A stretch of DNA of 64,000 bases from Pseudomonadota bacterium (GCA_016705325.1 JADIYJ010000017.1:58421-122420); one strand, 5' to 3'. Numbered from the stretch's first letter, positions 8,210-17,395 are shown. Made by a program: numbers and translations. The notes: generated by a model from the letters alone, not told the origin.

Positions 8210-9385
8210 CTAGTCTAGCTCAGGCTGGCCGAGGGCGCCCTCAAGGTCCGCGACGAGATCGTCGACGTCCTCGAGACCGATGGACAGTCGCACGGTACCC
8301 GGGCCGATGTCGGCCCAGCGCTGCTGCTCGGCAGTCAACCGACTTGCGTCCTGCAGGGCCGTGGGCACGACCAGTGACTCGGTCGACCCGAGACTCGCGG
8401 CGATCGCGAACAATTCCAGCCTCTCTGCAAACCGTGACCCGGCCTGCTCCCCTCCAGCAACGTCGATCGTGACGATGGTGCCAAAGTCAGTCATTTGCCG
8501 CAGGGCAAGGGCGTGGCCGGGGTCACCCGGCAGGCCGGGATAGCGGACGCGCGCGATCCGCGGATGCTGCGCCAGGTGCTGCGCCACGCGCAGGGCATTC
8601 CGGCACTGGGCGTCCCAGCGCACGAAATAGGTCTTCATGCCGCGCTGCAAGAGAAACGCAGCGTGAGGATCGAGTGTCGGCCCGAGGATCGCCACGTCGC
8701 TGCGCATCGCATCGATGAGTTCGGCGCGACCGATCACGGCGCCGCCCATCACGTCGCCATGCCCGGACGCGTACTTGGTCAGGCTGTGCGCAAACAGGTC
8801 GACGCCGAACTGTCCGTGGTTGTGAAAACCGGCTAGCGTGTTGTCGAGCAGGGTCACTGCGCCGTGGCGGCGCGCGATCGACGAGAGTCGTTCGATGTCG
8901 GCGATCTTGAGCACCGGGTTCGTCGGCGACTCGAACACGACGAGGCGAGTCGGCGTGGCAGCCAGCGTACGTTCGAGGCCATCGAGATCGTCGATCGACA
9001 GCATCGTGCTGGTGACTCCGTATCGGCGCAGCAGGCGGCCGATCAGCGCACGCGTGGGCTGGTACTGCTCGACGAAGTGCACCACGTGATCGCCTGACTT
9101 GAGCAGCGCGATCAGCGGCATCGCGATTGCCGCAACACCCGATCCGGTGAGCAGGCACGCGTCGCGCCCCTGCAACCCGGCCAGCAGCAGTTCGAGCTGC
9201 CGCAGCGTGGGATTCGAGACACGCGAGTAGTAGAACCCCGCGCGTCTTCCCTTGAACTGCTCGAGCGTCGCACCGACGTCGTCGAACGTGAACTTCACCG
9301 ACTGGTAGATCGGCGCGACCAGCGGACGGTTGTCCGCCGGCACTTTCACCTCCGGGGGATGGGTGACCAACGTGCGTTTCTTCAT
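8210..9385 (-). CDS. Cys/Met-metabolism PLP enzyme (cystathionine gamma-synthase/gamma-lyase-like)
   Basis: A 391-residue protein, normal length for the trans-sulfuration family. It has Y-Y-S-R-V-S-N-P-T near residue 54 (the family Y-x-R-x-x-N-P-T), GSGVAAI, the LLDNTLAG aspartate that holds the PLP ring nitrogen, and S-L-T-K-Y with the PLP lysine. Substrate cannot be chosen from sequence: cystathionine synthesis, cystathionine cleavage or another sulfur amino acid reaction. Its ATG overlaps the stop of the omega-amidase gene (ATGA), so the three genes to 11339 form one operon. Confidence 0.8.
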   Translation of the reverse strand: MKKRTLVTHPPEVKVPADNRPLVAPIYQSVKFTFDDVGATLEQFKGRRAGFYYSRVSNPTLRQLELLLAGLQGRDACLLTGSGVAAIAMPLIALLKSGDHVVHFVEQYQPTRALIGRLLRRYGVTSTMLSIDDLDGLERTLAATPTRLVVFESPTNPVLKIADIERLSSIARRHGAVTLLDNTLAGFHNHGQFGVDLFAHSLTKYASGHGDVMGGAVIGRAELIDAMRSDVAILGPTLDPHAAFLLQRGMKTYFVRWDAQCRNALRVAQHLAQHPRIARVRYPGLPGDPGHALALRQMTDFGTIVTIDVAGGEQAGSRFAERLELFAIAASLGSTESLVVPTALQDASRLTAEQQRWADIGPGTVRLSIGLEDVDDLVADLEGALGQPELD

Positions 9386-10170
9386 CGAGTGTCCGCCCGC
9401 AGTTCGAAGTCGTCGGCATCGAGGTGCGCGGGGAAATCGCGGCGGAACGTGGCGAGGGACTCGCGGTCGAGCACCACGGTCTCGACCAGGACACCGTCGC
9501 GGTCGCCAGCAAGCACCTGGCCCAGGAAATCGAGCGCGACGCTGTCGCCGGAGTAGTTCGCGCCGTTGCCGTCCTTGCCCACGCGATTGACGCCGACCAC
9601 ATAGCAGACGTTTTCGATGGCCCGCGCGCGCAGCAGCGCACTCCAGGCGGAACGCCGCCGCGATGGCCAGTTAGCGACGTACAGCAGGACGTCGTAGTCA
9701 CCGCGATTGCGGCTCCACACCGGGAAACGCAGGTCGTAGCAGACCAATGGGCACAGGCGCCAACCCTTGATCTCGACGACCAGCCGCCGGTTGCCCGACG
9801 AGTAGTGCTCCTGCTCGCGTGCCATGCGGAACAGGTGACGCTTGTCGTAGTGCGCGCAGCCACCGTCGGGCGTCGCCAAGACCAGCCGGTTGTAGTGCCG
9901 CCCCCCTTCCTCGACGATCAGGCTGCCGGTGATGGCACAGCCAATCGCTGCCGCCTCTTCGCGCAGCCATCCGACCGTGGCGCCTGCCATCGTCTCCGCA
10001 AGCGAGCTGGCTGCCATCGAGAATCCGGTCGTGAACATTTCCGGCAGCACGATCAGGTCGGTGTGCCCCGCCAGTCCGCGAAAATGCGCAGCCAGGTTGC
10101 GGCGGTTGGTGGCGGGATCCTGCCAGGCGAGATCGGCCTGGATCATGGTGACACGCAGGTTTGCAGTCAT
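9382..10170 (-). CDS. Omega-amidase / nitrilase-superfamily carbon-nitrogen hydrolase (YafV-like)
   Basis: A 262-residue protein with the nitrilase triad: glutamate in VLPEMFTTGF, lysine in YDKRHLF and cysteine in LVCYDLRFPVWSRN. The last motif, ending in S-R-N, is typical of YafV/Nit2-type omega-amidases, which hydrolyse 2-oxoglutaramate or 2-oxosuccinamate to the keto acid and ammonia. The ATG at 10170 overlaps the aminotransferase stop (ATGA); a longer frame reaching 10878 is an artefact of reading into that gene. Pairing with the aminotransferase suggests the glutamine-transaminase/omega-amidase route that regenerates methionine. Confidence 0.88.
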   Translation of the reverse strand: MTANLRVTMIQADLAWQDPATNRRNLAAHFRGLAGHTDLIVLPEMFTTGFSMAASSLAETMAGATVGWLREEAAAIGCAITGSLIVEEGGRHYNRLVLATPDGGCAHYDKRHLFRMAREQEHYSSGNRRLVVEIKGWRLCPLVCYDLRFPVWSRNRGDYDVLLYVANWPSRRRSAWSALLRARAIENVCYVVGVNRVGKDGNGANYSGDSVALDFLGQVLAGDRDGVLVETVVLDRESLATFRRDFPAHLDADDFELRADTR

Positions 10171-11339
10171 AGCACCCTCAGTCTGGCAGCGGCTGCTTCC
10201 AGCGTGGCCTCGTGCTTGGCAAAACAGAACCGGACGATGCGTTCGTTCTTCGCAGCAGTATCCGCTGAAAAGACCGAAATCGGGATCGCAGCCACGCCGT
10301 GCCGCGTCGTGAGCAGACGCGCGAACTCGGTATCGGGCAGGTCGCTCACTGCCGAGTAGTCGACCAGCTGGAAATACGTGCTGTGCGCGGGCTCGAACCG
10401 CAACCGGGTCCGGGCCAGCAGGCCGGCGAAGTGATCGCGCTTGCGCTGGTAGAAGTCCGGCAGTTCCCGCGCGTGCTCCGGGCATGAGCGCATGAAATCT
10501 GCGATCGCCGCCTGCAGGGGAGTGGCAACGACGAACTGCACGAACTGGTGCACCTTCCGGAATTCCTGCGTCAGCGGCGACGGCGCGATGCAGTAGCCGA
10601 CCTTCCAGCCCGTCGCGTGACACGTCTTGCCGAAAGACGAAACGACGAAACTGCGCGCGGCCAGTTCGGCATGCCACAACAGGCTTTGGTGGCGACGCCC
10701 GTCGAACAGCATGTGCTCGTAGACCTCGTCGGCGAGCACGAAGATACCGGTGCCGCGCAGCCGTTCGGCGAGCTGCTCGAGGTCCGCCGCTGCGAGCGTC
10801 GCGCCACTCGGGTTGTGCGGAAAGTTGACGACGAGCAGGCGCGTGCGCGGGCTGATCGAATCGCCCAGGCGCTGCCAATCGATGCCGAAGCCCGGGCGCT
10901 GCAGCGGCACGTGCACCGCGCGGCCACCGGCCAGCTCGACCGCAGGCTCGTACGAATCGTAGGCCGGGTCGAGCAGGATGACTTCGTCGCCGGCACGGAC
11001 GATGGCCTGGATGGCACAGAAGAGCGCCTCGGTGCCACCCGAGGTCACCGTGATCTCGTCCTCGGGGTCAACCGTGCGACCGTAGTACTCGGCGACCTTG
11101 GCGGCAATCGCGTGCCGCAGACCGGGCAGGCCGGCCATTGGTGCGTACTGGTTGCCGGCACCGCCCTTGCGCATGTGCTGGCTGGCGAGATCGAGCAGGC
11201 GCTCGGGCGGATCGAAGTCGGGGAACCCCTGGGAAAGATTGATGGCACCGTGTTCCGCGGCAAGACGCGACATGACCGTGAAGATCGTGGTGCCGACTCG
11301 CGGCAACTTGCTGTCGATCGGCGGGGGCATGAGCCGCAT
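10167..11339 (-). CDS. Class I/II aminotransferase, methionine/glutamine-type (YbdL/kynurenine aminotransferase-like)
   Basis: About 390 residues. It shows INLSQGFPDFDPP near the start, NQYAPMAGLPGLR, VTSGGTEALFCAIQA, NFPHNPSGA, LADEVYEHM and a PLP lysine in SSFGKTCHATGWKVGY. This set is typical of YbdL (methionine aminotransferase) and glutamine transaminase K. Start is ATG 11339 or ATG 11330; neither has a clear ribosome site, and a frame back to 11549 would run through the palindrome at 11399-11474. It heads an operon with the omega-amidase and the PLP enzyme, which fits use of glutamine as amino donor to keto-methionine. Confidence 0.85.
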   Translation of the reverse strand: MRLMPPPIDSKLPRVGTTIFTVMSRLAAEHGAINLSQGFPDFDPPERLLDLASQHMRKGGAGNQYAPMAGLPGLRHAIAAKVAEYYGRTVDPEDEITVTSGGTEALFCAIQAIVRAGDEVILLDPAYDSYEPAVELAGGRAVHVPLQRPGFGIDWQRLGDSISPRTRLLVVNFPHNPSGATLAAADLEQLAERLRGTGIFVLADEVYEHMLFDGRRHQSLLWHAELAARSFVVSSFGKTCHATGWKVGYCIAPSPLTQEFRKVHQFVQFVVATPLQAAIADFMRSCPEHARELPDFYQRKRDHFAGLLARTRLRFEPAHSTYFQLVDYSAVSDLPDTEFARLLTTRHGVAAIPISVFSADTAAKNERIVRFCFAKHEATLEAAAARLRVL

Positions 11340-11398
11340 TGTAGCAGCGGCTCGGCGCTGCCTTCCTCGTTTACGAACCAGGACGGTCGGTCGATGAG

Positions 11399-11474
11399 GG
11401 CGATCGTTCCGGGTCTTTTCCGGGCGAGCGGAAAGGCAGACACGCTCGCCCGGAAAAGACCCGGAACGATCGCC
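11399..11474. repeat. Large perfect palindrome (32-bp arms, 12-base loop)
   Basis: Bases 11399-11430 are the exact reverse complement of 11443-11474. The loop is 11431-11442. Outside the arms the match goes on weakly (CGGTCGAT on both sides). It lies between the end of the penicillin-acylase gene and the start of the aminotransferase gene, both on the minus strand, so it may end transcription of the first or shape the leader of the second. The loop region GGAAAGGCAGAC plus ACGC recurs in the palindrome at 51444-51519, although the arms are unrelated. Confidence 0.9.
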
Positions 11475-11628
11475 TGATCGACCGCGCCTGAGCGAATTCT
11501 CGTCAAAGCCCGCGAATTCGCACGGCGCATGTAACGTCGACGCGGTCACGTCTCATGAACGCTTGCCGATGATTCACCACCAGCAATTCTCGCGGCTCGG
11601 TCACCAGATCGTATTGATGGAACTCGAC

Positions 11629-13953
11629 CTACCGAATGGACTGCCCGGGGTGATAGATCTCGGTCGCGTGCTTTGCGATGTCGTCCGGGTAGAAGTGGAT
11701 ATCGCGCAAGGCTCCCCGCGCATAGCGCGCCGCCTGGTCGAAGAAATGCGGCGAAGCCGGCGCCCCGCTTTGACCGCCCACCAGGATGGCCTTGGCCGTC
11801 ACTTTCGGTCCGAATTCGACGGCAGCAACGAAGCTGTTGCCGCTCGTCCCATAACGGCGCAAGGTGCCTGGATACGTGCTCGCTTCAAGTGCGGCCAACG
11901 AGCCCCAACGTCCCGAGGTGAAAGCCACCGGGGTCGACGCGGTCGCATCATCGAAGCGCTGCACGATGTCGCCGGTCCTGCGCTGGAGGCGGTTGACCTC
12001 CCCCCACGGCATCCGCCAGTGGCCGAAGTCCTGCTGCAGCTTCTCGGTCGCAGCCAGGAGCGCCTGCAAGCGCTGCTCCGAGGTACTCGAGGAAGCCACC
12101 TGCTCGAACAGCGGCCAGGCGCGGCCCTTCGGATCGGCACCCACCACCCGCCAGAGTTCCTCGGCCCAGTGGATCGCCACGGTCGTCGCCACCGAATCCG
12201 CGGCCCAGCGCCGGTCCCATGCCTGCAGCAGCGCGATGGGTTCGGACAACGGTGCGCGCAACTCACTGGCTGCCGGCAGGCTCCGATACGCCTCGAACAG
12301 GGGTGGTAACAGGACATCGAACGCCGGGAGATCGGGGTCGTACGCGGCTGCGATGAGGGTGTCGAGCGTGAACTCGTCGTGACCGGACAGCACTCGGACC
12401 GCGTGGATGCCGCGCGCGTTCTCACCGACCCGGTCCATGTAGGCAGGATAGTCCGCGGGTTTAGGGCTGCTGGTTCCCGCCACGGAATACGGCCAATTGT
12501 TGGTGTTCTGGATCCAACCAGTCGCTGGATCAACGACGTTCGGACTCTCGTCGACCCCGTGTACACCATGCCACTCGGTCGCCGGGTCGGAGCCGTCGAC
12601 CGGCCGCGTCCAGTCGAAGCCCGAATTCCGGCGCGGGACGAAGTTCGCGTGGAAATAGGCAATCTTGCCGTCGGCGTCCGCGTAGACGGTGTTGTTCGAG
12701 GAGTTGGTGTGCAGGTTGAGGACCGACCTGAAGGCCGCGAAATCGCGGGTCTTGGTCCGCAGGTACGATTGGATCAACGCGTTGACCGGATCCTGCATCA
12801 GGCGCACGGCGATCCACTTGCCCTGCTCCGCGCGCACGATCGGGCCGTGATGGGTCGCCAGCACCTTGAACTGACGTTCCCGCATCTCTCCGCTCGGCGT
12901 GCGATACCGGATCGTGACGGCACGCGAGCGAACGGGCCGCTGTGTCCCCGCATACAGGTACGTCGCGTCACCGCTCTTGGTGCCCGCGACCGTCTCGGCG
13001 TACTCGTCGAGGAAATCGGCGCCGGTCGAGGTATGCATCCAGCCGAGCCGCTCGTTGAAACCCTGGTAGATGAAGAACTGTCCCCAGGTCACGGCGCCGT
13101 AGGCGTCGAGTCCGGCGTCGCTGCGAACGTGCGCCTCCGCGCGGAAATAGAACGCGGTATGCGGGTTGATCAACAACAGAGCGCGCTTCGAGCGGGTCAC
13201 TGCGCCCGACAGTGCCATGCCGTTGGAGCCGCCCTGCCCGTCGCTCGTCCCGGCAGCGAGCTCGGTCGTCTCGCGCGCCGTCACCTCGCCCTTGCCATAG
13301 AACTCCGCGAGGCCGCCGAGCGAGACGCGCTCGATGTCCCAGCCGATGCTGCCCTCCGAGAAGGCGAGCGTCATCCACGGCTCGAACCGTTGCAGCACCT
13401 TCGGTCGTACCTGCGGATGAGTGGCGAGGTAGTAGTTCAATCCATCGGCCCATGCGTCCATCAGACTGCGCAGCCAGTCGGGGCTCACGGCGTAGTGCGA
13501 GCGCAGCGTGTCTTCGTCGACCACGAGCCGCATGCGCAAGTCCTGATATAGCTGTGCTTCACCGTCGGCCTCGGCTGTGCGGCCAAGCGCACTGAGGTAA
13601 TTCATCTCGATGCGATTGAAGTCGTCTTCCGCCTGCGCGTAGATCAGGCCAAAGACCGCGTCCGCATCGCTCCTGCCGTGGATGTGCGGGATGCCCCATT
13701 CATCGCGCGTGATGGTTACGCGCTCGGCCCGCTGCTGCCATGCGGCCAGCTCCGCCGGGCTGGGCGTGGGTGACGGCAAGGCAAGATCCGTGGTAGCCAG
13801 GCAGAACAACAGCACCGGAAAAATGCTGCAGCACCCGCTCTTGCCGCGCGCACGACGGCGCAGCGTTGCCCTGCACGTCGCGACGTAGTGGACGATCCAG
13901 GTATCGGGCGCTTTGCAGCGTTTACGCGCGTCTGTGACGGAAAACGACGGCAA
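11629..13953 (-). CDS. Penicillin-acylase family (Ntn, S45) amidase, exported
   Basis: A protein of up to 774 residues. It has ITRDEWGIPHIHG and GLIYAQAEDDFNR of the alpha part, then G-G-S-N-G-M-A-L-S near residue 246. The serine in G-S-N is the nucleophile exposed by self-cleavage in this family. The beta part continues with INPHTAFYFR and MHTSTGADFLDEYAE. Members cleave beta-lactam side chains, acyl-homoserine lactones or other acyl amides in the periplasm; this substrate is unknown. The frame opens with TTG at 13953 and has no internal ATG before the domain. A hydrophobic stretch at residues 40-58 could be the signal peptide, so the start is uncertain. Confidence 0.85.
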   Translation of the reverse strand: MPSFSVTDARKRCKAPDTWIVHYVATCRATLRRRARGKSGCCSIFPVLLFCLATTDLALPSPTPSPAELAAWQQRAERVTITRDEWGIPHIHGRSDADAVFGLIYAQAEDDFNRIEMNYLSALGRTAEADGEAQLYQDLRMRLVVDEDTLRSHYAVSPDWLRSLMDAWADGLNYYLATHPQVRPKVLQRFEPWMTLAFSEGSIGWDIERVSLGGLAEFYGKGEVTARETTELAAGTSDGQGGSNGMALSGAVTRSKRALLLINPHTAFYFRAEAHVRSDAGLDAYGAVTWGQFFIYQGFNERLGWMHTSTGADFLDEYAETVAGTKSGDATYLYAGTQRPVRSRAVTIRYRTPSGEMRERQFKVLATHHGPIVRAEQGKWIAVRLMQDPVNALIQSYLRTKTRDFAAFRSVLNLHTNSSNNTVYADADGKIAYFHANFVPRRNSGFDWTRPVDGSDPATEWHGVHGVDESPNVVDPATGWIQNTNNWPYSVAGTSSPKPADYPAYMDRVGENARGIHAVRVLSGHDEFTLDTLIAAAYDPDLPAFDVLLPPLFEAYRSLPAASELRAPLSEPIALLQAWDRRWAADSVATTVAIHWAEELWRVVGADPKGRAWPLFEQVASSSTSEQRLQALLAATEKLQQDFGHWRMPWGEVNRLQRRTGDIVQRFDDATASTPVAFTSGRWGSLAALEASTYPGTLRRYGTSGNSFVAAVEFGPKVTAKAILVGGQSGAPASPHFFDQAARYARGALRDIHFYPDDIAKHATEIYHPGQSIR

Positions 13954-14173
13954 TTGTTCGACCCTCTATTCGGCCAACGGTAGCAAGTCGGCCAGGGAAT
14001 GACTAACGCGCTGCGCGCAGTAAACGACGTCGCCCAACGTGATCGCTGCACGATTCGGGCTTCAATCAATCACCTGCAAGTAACGAAGTCGCCGCGTGTG
14101 ATCGACGTGTGACCGCGCGGCGAAGCGCCGCCCACCGGGCAGTCGCACCGCGACAGCAGACGGCGCCACCGGC

Positions 14174-14467
14174 CTATGGAACGAATCCGATCTCACGTTG
14201 ATGTCGGATCGCGAGCACCCGCACCTCGTCCTGCGGAACGACGAATCGGTACAGCGCGATATACCCCGTCTGGCCGTAGGAGATCACGAGCTCCCGAATA
14301 TCGCCGTGCACGCGCCGCCCGAGCAGCGGGTGCACGGCCAGGTTCTCGACGGCTGAGCGGATCGCTCCGGCCGCCGCGATTGCGGCGCCAGGGTTCTCGC
14401 TTGCCAGGAACTCGAAGGCGCGCTCGAGATGGGACAGTGCCCGCGCCGAATAGACTACCGTCGCCAC
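14174..14467 (-). CDS. ParE/RelE-family toxin
   Basis: A 97-residue protein that begins with GTG at 14467. It has the compact ParE/RelE layout: VVYSARALSHLERAFEFL, a basic middle with HPLLGRRV and REL, and the ending YRFVVPQDEVRVLAIRHQRE. RelE-type members cut mRNA on the ribosome and ParE-type members block gyrase; the sequence resembles the ParE side more, but this is not decisive. Its first 13 bases overlap the end of the antitoxin gene, the usual antitoxin-first order. Confidence 0.85.
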   Translation of the reverse strand: MATVVYSARALSHLERAFEFLASENPGAAIAAAGAIRSAVENLAVHPLLGRRVHGDIRELVISYGQTGYIALYRFVVPQDEVRVLAIRHQREIGFVP

Positions 14468-14736
14468 GGCTTCGGGCGCGCAGCGTCCTGACCACGGGCC
14501 AGGCGTTCTACCCAGGCATGCACGTCAACCGCGCGATACACCTCGCCCGTCCGCTCGATCTCCTCGTCGGCGGCCAATGCCTCCTTGACGAGGCTGCGCA
14601 TCTGCTCCTCGTAGTCGGCATGCCGCTCCACCGCTTCAAGGATGAAGCTATGGGCCGAGCGTCCAGATTGCTTCGCCAACGCGTGGATGCGAGAACGGAG
14701 TTTGGGTGGCAAGCGAATCGTGGTCGTGTCAGCCAT
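14455..14736 (-). CDS. Ribbon-helix-helix (CopG-like) antitoxin
   Basis: A 93-residue protein. The start TTTIRLPPKLRSRIHALAK then GRSAHSFILEAVERH is a ribbon-helix-helix DNA-binding fold, as in ParD/CopG antitoxins. An acidic tail (about residues 45-93) should bind the toxin. It is the first gene of the pair and probably represses its own promoter in the 29 bases before the broken lipoprotein gene or within that gene. Confidence 0.85.
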   Translation of the reverse strand: MADTTTIRLPPKLRSRIHALAKQSGRSAHSFILEAVERHADYEEQMRSLVKEALAADEEIERTGEVYRAVDVHAWVERLARGQDAARPKPWRR

Positions 14737-14765
14737 AAGTCAGATCCTGCATCGCATACAGCAGG

Positions 14766-15561
14766 CTACACTTGTAGCACTCGCAGACGGCGCGCGCAAG
14801 CCACATGCGTGGCATCTCTCACTGCCCCGCCTTGATCCACGAACCGACTGCAGAAAGCAGCAAACCGAACCAATCCCAACAGTGGACATTCGACCGGCGC
14901 TTTCGACCCGGAGCGGACTGCCGAATTTGGGCCTTGAACAGCGCGGGGAGCCACGCAGTACTCCGTCTTGATCCAGTTGCATTGTGTCGGGTCGTTCAGG
15001 TCTATCGTCTTCAGTTCCCGCGAGACTCGGGACGCTGCATCGAGCTGCCGCTTCTGCGCGACGGTGGCTCGCGACCAGCCTTTCGTCTTACTGCAGCCTC
15101 GTGAATCAAGCGCTGGATCCGGCGTTCTATTGTTACTCAGGCCCAGAGGAACTCCCGCCCACCAGCCGGTCGACGTGAGCACGTAAACCCTCCAGATTCG
15201 CCGGCCCCTATCTTCGAACTCGCATCGTGCCTGCGACGCCACAATGACGTACTTCCCGTCGACACGATCCAGTAGCGCGGCTGTACGCCGGTGCCCCGAC
15301 CACTCGATGACGCGGCCTGTACCGGGCTCGACAAACGAGAGGTTCTCGCCGTCGGCAATCCAGCCATCTCCTCTGACTCCGTCCGGGGGGGGCGCCGCCC
15401 GCTTTCTCGAAGCGAATCGTGCGGTGCACGTCCAGCACGGTACCGTCGCTCAGCTGCACCTCTTCCTGCCACTCGCTGGTCGTCGATGTGCAGCCTGCCA
15501 TCATGGCGATTAGGCAAGTAGCGAGCGTCAGTTGTCCGAACGCGGTTGACGCTCGCCTCAC
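14766..15561 (-). pseudogene. Lipoprotein gene broken by a frameshift in a run of eight G
   Basis: From GTG 15561 the frame encodes a signal peptide with lipobox M-M-A-G-C and then EVQLSDGTVLDVHRTIRFEK. At the eight-G run (15385-15392 on the plus strand) the coding sense jumps frame. With one base fewer, the product goes on as GGAPPDG, GWIADGENLSFVEPGTGRV, RTAALLDRVDGKYV and further down to 14766. Read in the original frame the tail is Arg-rich nonsense. The full product would be about 265 residues. I do not recognise the family. The homopolymer could be a sequencing error or a slippage switch. Confidence 0.6.
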
Positions 15562-15706
15562 GCAGTGGTTCCTACCATCTCGGGCCAGAGCAAGTGACCG
15601 CTGGCCGAAAGCGCGCCTACGCGAATGTCTGCTTCCTACCCAAACCCGCAGTAAGAACCAACATGTTTCGGTGAAAGGGCCAGAAGCAAAGAGTCATACG
15701 GGCAAA

Positions 15707-16465
15707 TCAGCGCCCCAGCTGGACCGCCGCCATCGCCGCGCCGACGATGCCGGCATCGTTGCCGAACGCGGCCGGCACGATTTCCGCCCGGCTGCTGAGC
15801 AGCGACCCGAAATGCTGCCAGTTCTCGGTGACTCCGCCCCCGATCACGAACACGTCGGGCCACAGCAGCGAATGGTACGCCTCCAGCACCTCGTTGACCG
15901 CTACCGCCCACTCCACCCAGTCGAGATCGAGGTCGGCCCGAACTTTCGCGGACGCGCGATGCTCCGCCTCCCTGCCCCGCACTTCGAGGTGGCCGAGCTC
16001 CGTGTTCGGCAGCAGGCGCCCGTCGACGAACAGCGCCGTGCCGATGCCCGTGCCGAGCGTGATCACCATCACCGTGCCGGCGCGATCACGACCCGCGCCG
16101 AGCGTCATTTCCGCGAGGCCTGCCGCGTCGGCATCGTTCAGGAACGCCACCTGCCGCTGCAATCGGGCCTGCATGTGGCCCTGCACGTTCATGCCGATCC
16201 AGCGCTTGTCGATGTTCGCAGCGGTCCACGCCACACCCTGCTTCGCGACCGCCGGGAACGCGAGTCCCACCGGACCGGACGACGGCAGGTCACTCGCCAT
16301 CGCGACCAGCAACTCGAGCACGGCCTCGGGGGCCGCGCCTGCAGGCGTCGCACGCCGCACGGTCTCGCCCATGACGAACCCCGATTCGATGTGCACCAGA
16401 CCAGCCTTGACGAACGAGCCGCCGACGTCGAACGCCAGCCGCAGCGAGGGGTCACCCTCATTCAC
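15707..16465 (-). CDS. ppgK: Polyphosphate glucokinase (ROK family)
   Basis: A 252-residue protein. Start is GTG 16465 with GAGG eight bases before it. The phosphate-binding opening FDVGGSFVKAG, the adenosine-side motif ITLGTGIGTALFVDG and the tail LLPNTELGHLEVRG are typical of PpgK, which phosphorylates glucose with polyphosphate (and ATP in some). The E-L-G-H-L-E motif holds the sugar. It follows spuH by 60 bases on the same strand, so it may be read from the polyamine transport operon, though no functional link is clear. Confidence 0.87.
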   Translation of the reverse strand: MNEGDPSLRLAFDVGGSFVKAGLVHIESGFVMGETVRRATPAGAAPEAVLELLVAMASDLPSSGPVGLAFPAVAKQGVAWTAANIDKRWIGMNVQGHMQARLQRQVAFLNDADAAGLAEMTLGAGRDRAGTVMVITLGTGIGTALFVDGRLLPNTELGHLEVRGREAEHRASAKVRADLDLDWVEWAVAVNEVLEAYHSLLWPDVFVIGGGVTENWQHFGSLLSSRAEIVPAAFGNDAGIVGAAMAAVQLGR

Positions 16466-16525
16466 GTCGATTTCCTCATGCAGGCAACGGCTCTCGCAGC
16501 CGCTGCCGGACCTGTCCCGGCAGCG

Positions 16526-17395
16526 TCAACCCTTCTTCACGCTCTCGATCATCTGCTGGTTCGCGGCCAGCGCCATCTGCGCATCGCGCTCCCGCTGCTG
16601 CTGCTGCCGCGCCATCATGATGCCGGTGATCGCCACGCCCACTGCGACGATCGCCACCAGGATCGTTGCGAGCGCATTGATATCCGGGCTCACGCCGAGG
16701 CGCACTTTAGAGAATATGACCATCGGCAGCGTACTCGAACCGGGACCCGCGACGAAGCTCGTGATCACGAGGTCATCGAGCGAGAGCGTGAAGGCGAGCA
16801 GCCAGCCCGACATCAGCGCCGGCGCGATGATCGGCAACGTGATCAGGAAGAATACCTTGTGCGGCCGCGCGCCGAGGTCCATCGCCGCCTCTTCCAGCGA
16901 ATCGTCCATCTGTGACAGCCGGGACTGCACCACGACGGTGACGAACGCCATCGTCAGCGTGATGTGCGAAATGACGATCGTGGTCATGCCGCGCCCGGCT
17001 GGCCAACCGATGATCTGCTCCATCGTGACGAACAGCAGGAGCAGCGACAGGCCCGTGATGACCTCGGGCATGACCAGCGGCGCGGTCGTGAGGCCCGAGA
17101 GCAGCGTGCGGCCCTTGAACGGACCGAAACGCGCGAGCACCAGCCCGGCAAGCGTCCCCAGCACGACCGCGAGTGTCGCCGAAATCGCCGCAATCTTCAG
17201 GCTCAGGAATGCTGCATTCAGGATCTGGTCGTTGTGCAGCAGCGCCCCGTACCACTTGGTCGAAAAACCGCCCCAGACCGTAACCAGGCGCGAACTGTTG
17301 AACGAATAGACGATCAAGGAAACGATCGGGATGTACAGGAACGCGAATCCCAGGATCAGGACGAGCGTACGGAACAGGTTGCGACCCTGGTTCAT
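16526..17395 (-). CDS. spuH: Polyamine ABC transporter permease SpuH (PotI-like)
   Basis: A 289-residue inner-membrane protein with six hydrophobic segments. The coupling-helix motif EEAAMDLGARPHKVFFLITLP binds the ATPase (EAA motif). The ATG at 17395 overlaps the spuG stop (ATGA). Order and direction (D-E-F-G-H) are those of the Pseudomonas spu operon and of E. coli potFGHI. It should pair with SpuG to carry putrescine or spermidine inward. A longer frame to 17527 reads back into spuG and is not the start. Confidence 0.92.
   Translation of the reverse strand: MNQGRNLFRTLVLILGFAFLYIPIVSLIVYSFNSSRLVTVWGGFSTKWYGALLHNDQILNAAFLSLKIAAISATLAVVLGTLAGLVLARFGPFKGRTLLSGLTTAPLVMPEVITGLSLLLLFVTMEQIIGWPAGRGMTTIVISHITLTMAFVTVVVQSRLSQMDDSLEEAAMDLGARPHKVFFLITLPIIAPALMSGWLLAFTLSLDDLVITSFVAGPGSSTLPMVIFSKVRLGVSPDINALATILVAIVAVGVAITGIMMARQQQQRERDAQMALAANQQMIESVKKG

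Noticed and set aside
14766..15242. A separate 158-residue gene
   Set aside because: Its upstream extension in the same frame joins the lipoprotein start across the G8 run, so it is the second half of that gene.
15419..17309. Long plus-strand frames of about 500 residues across ppgK and spuH
   Set aside because: Both are antisense to well-supported genes and have low-complexity His/Arg-rich content.
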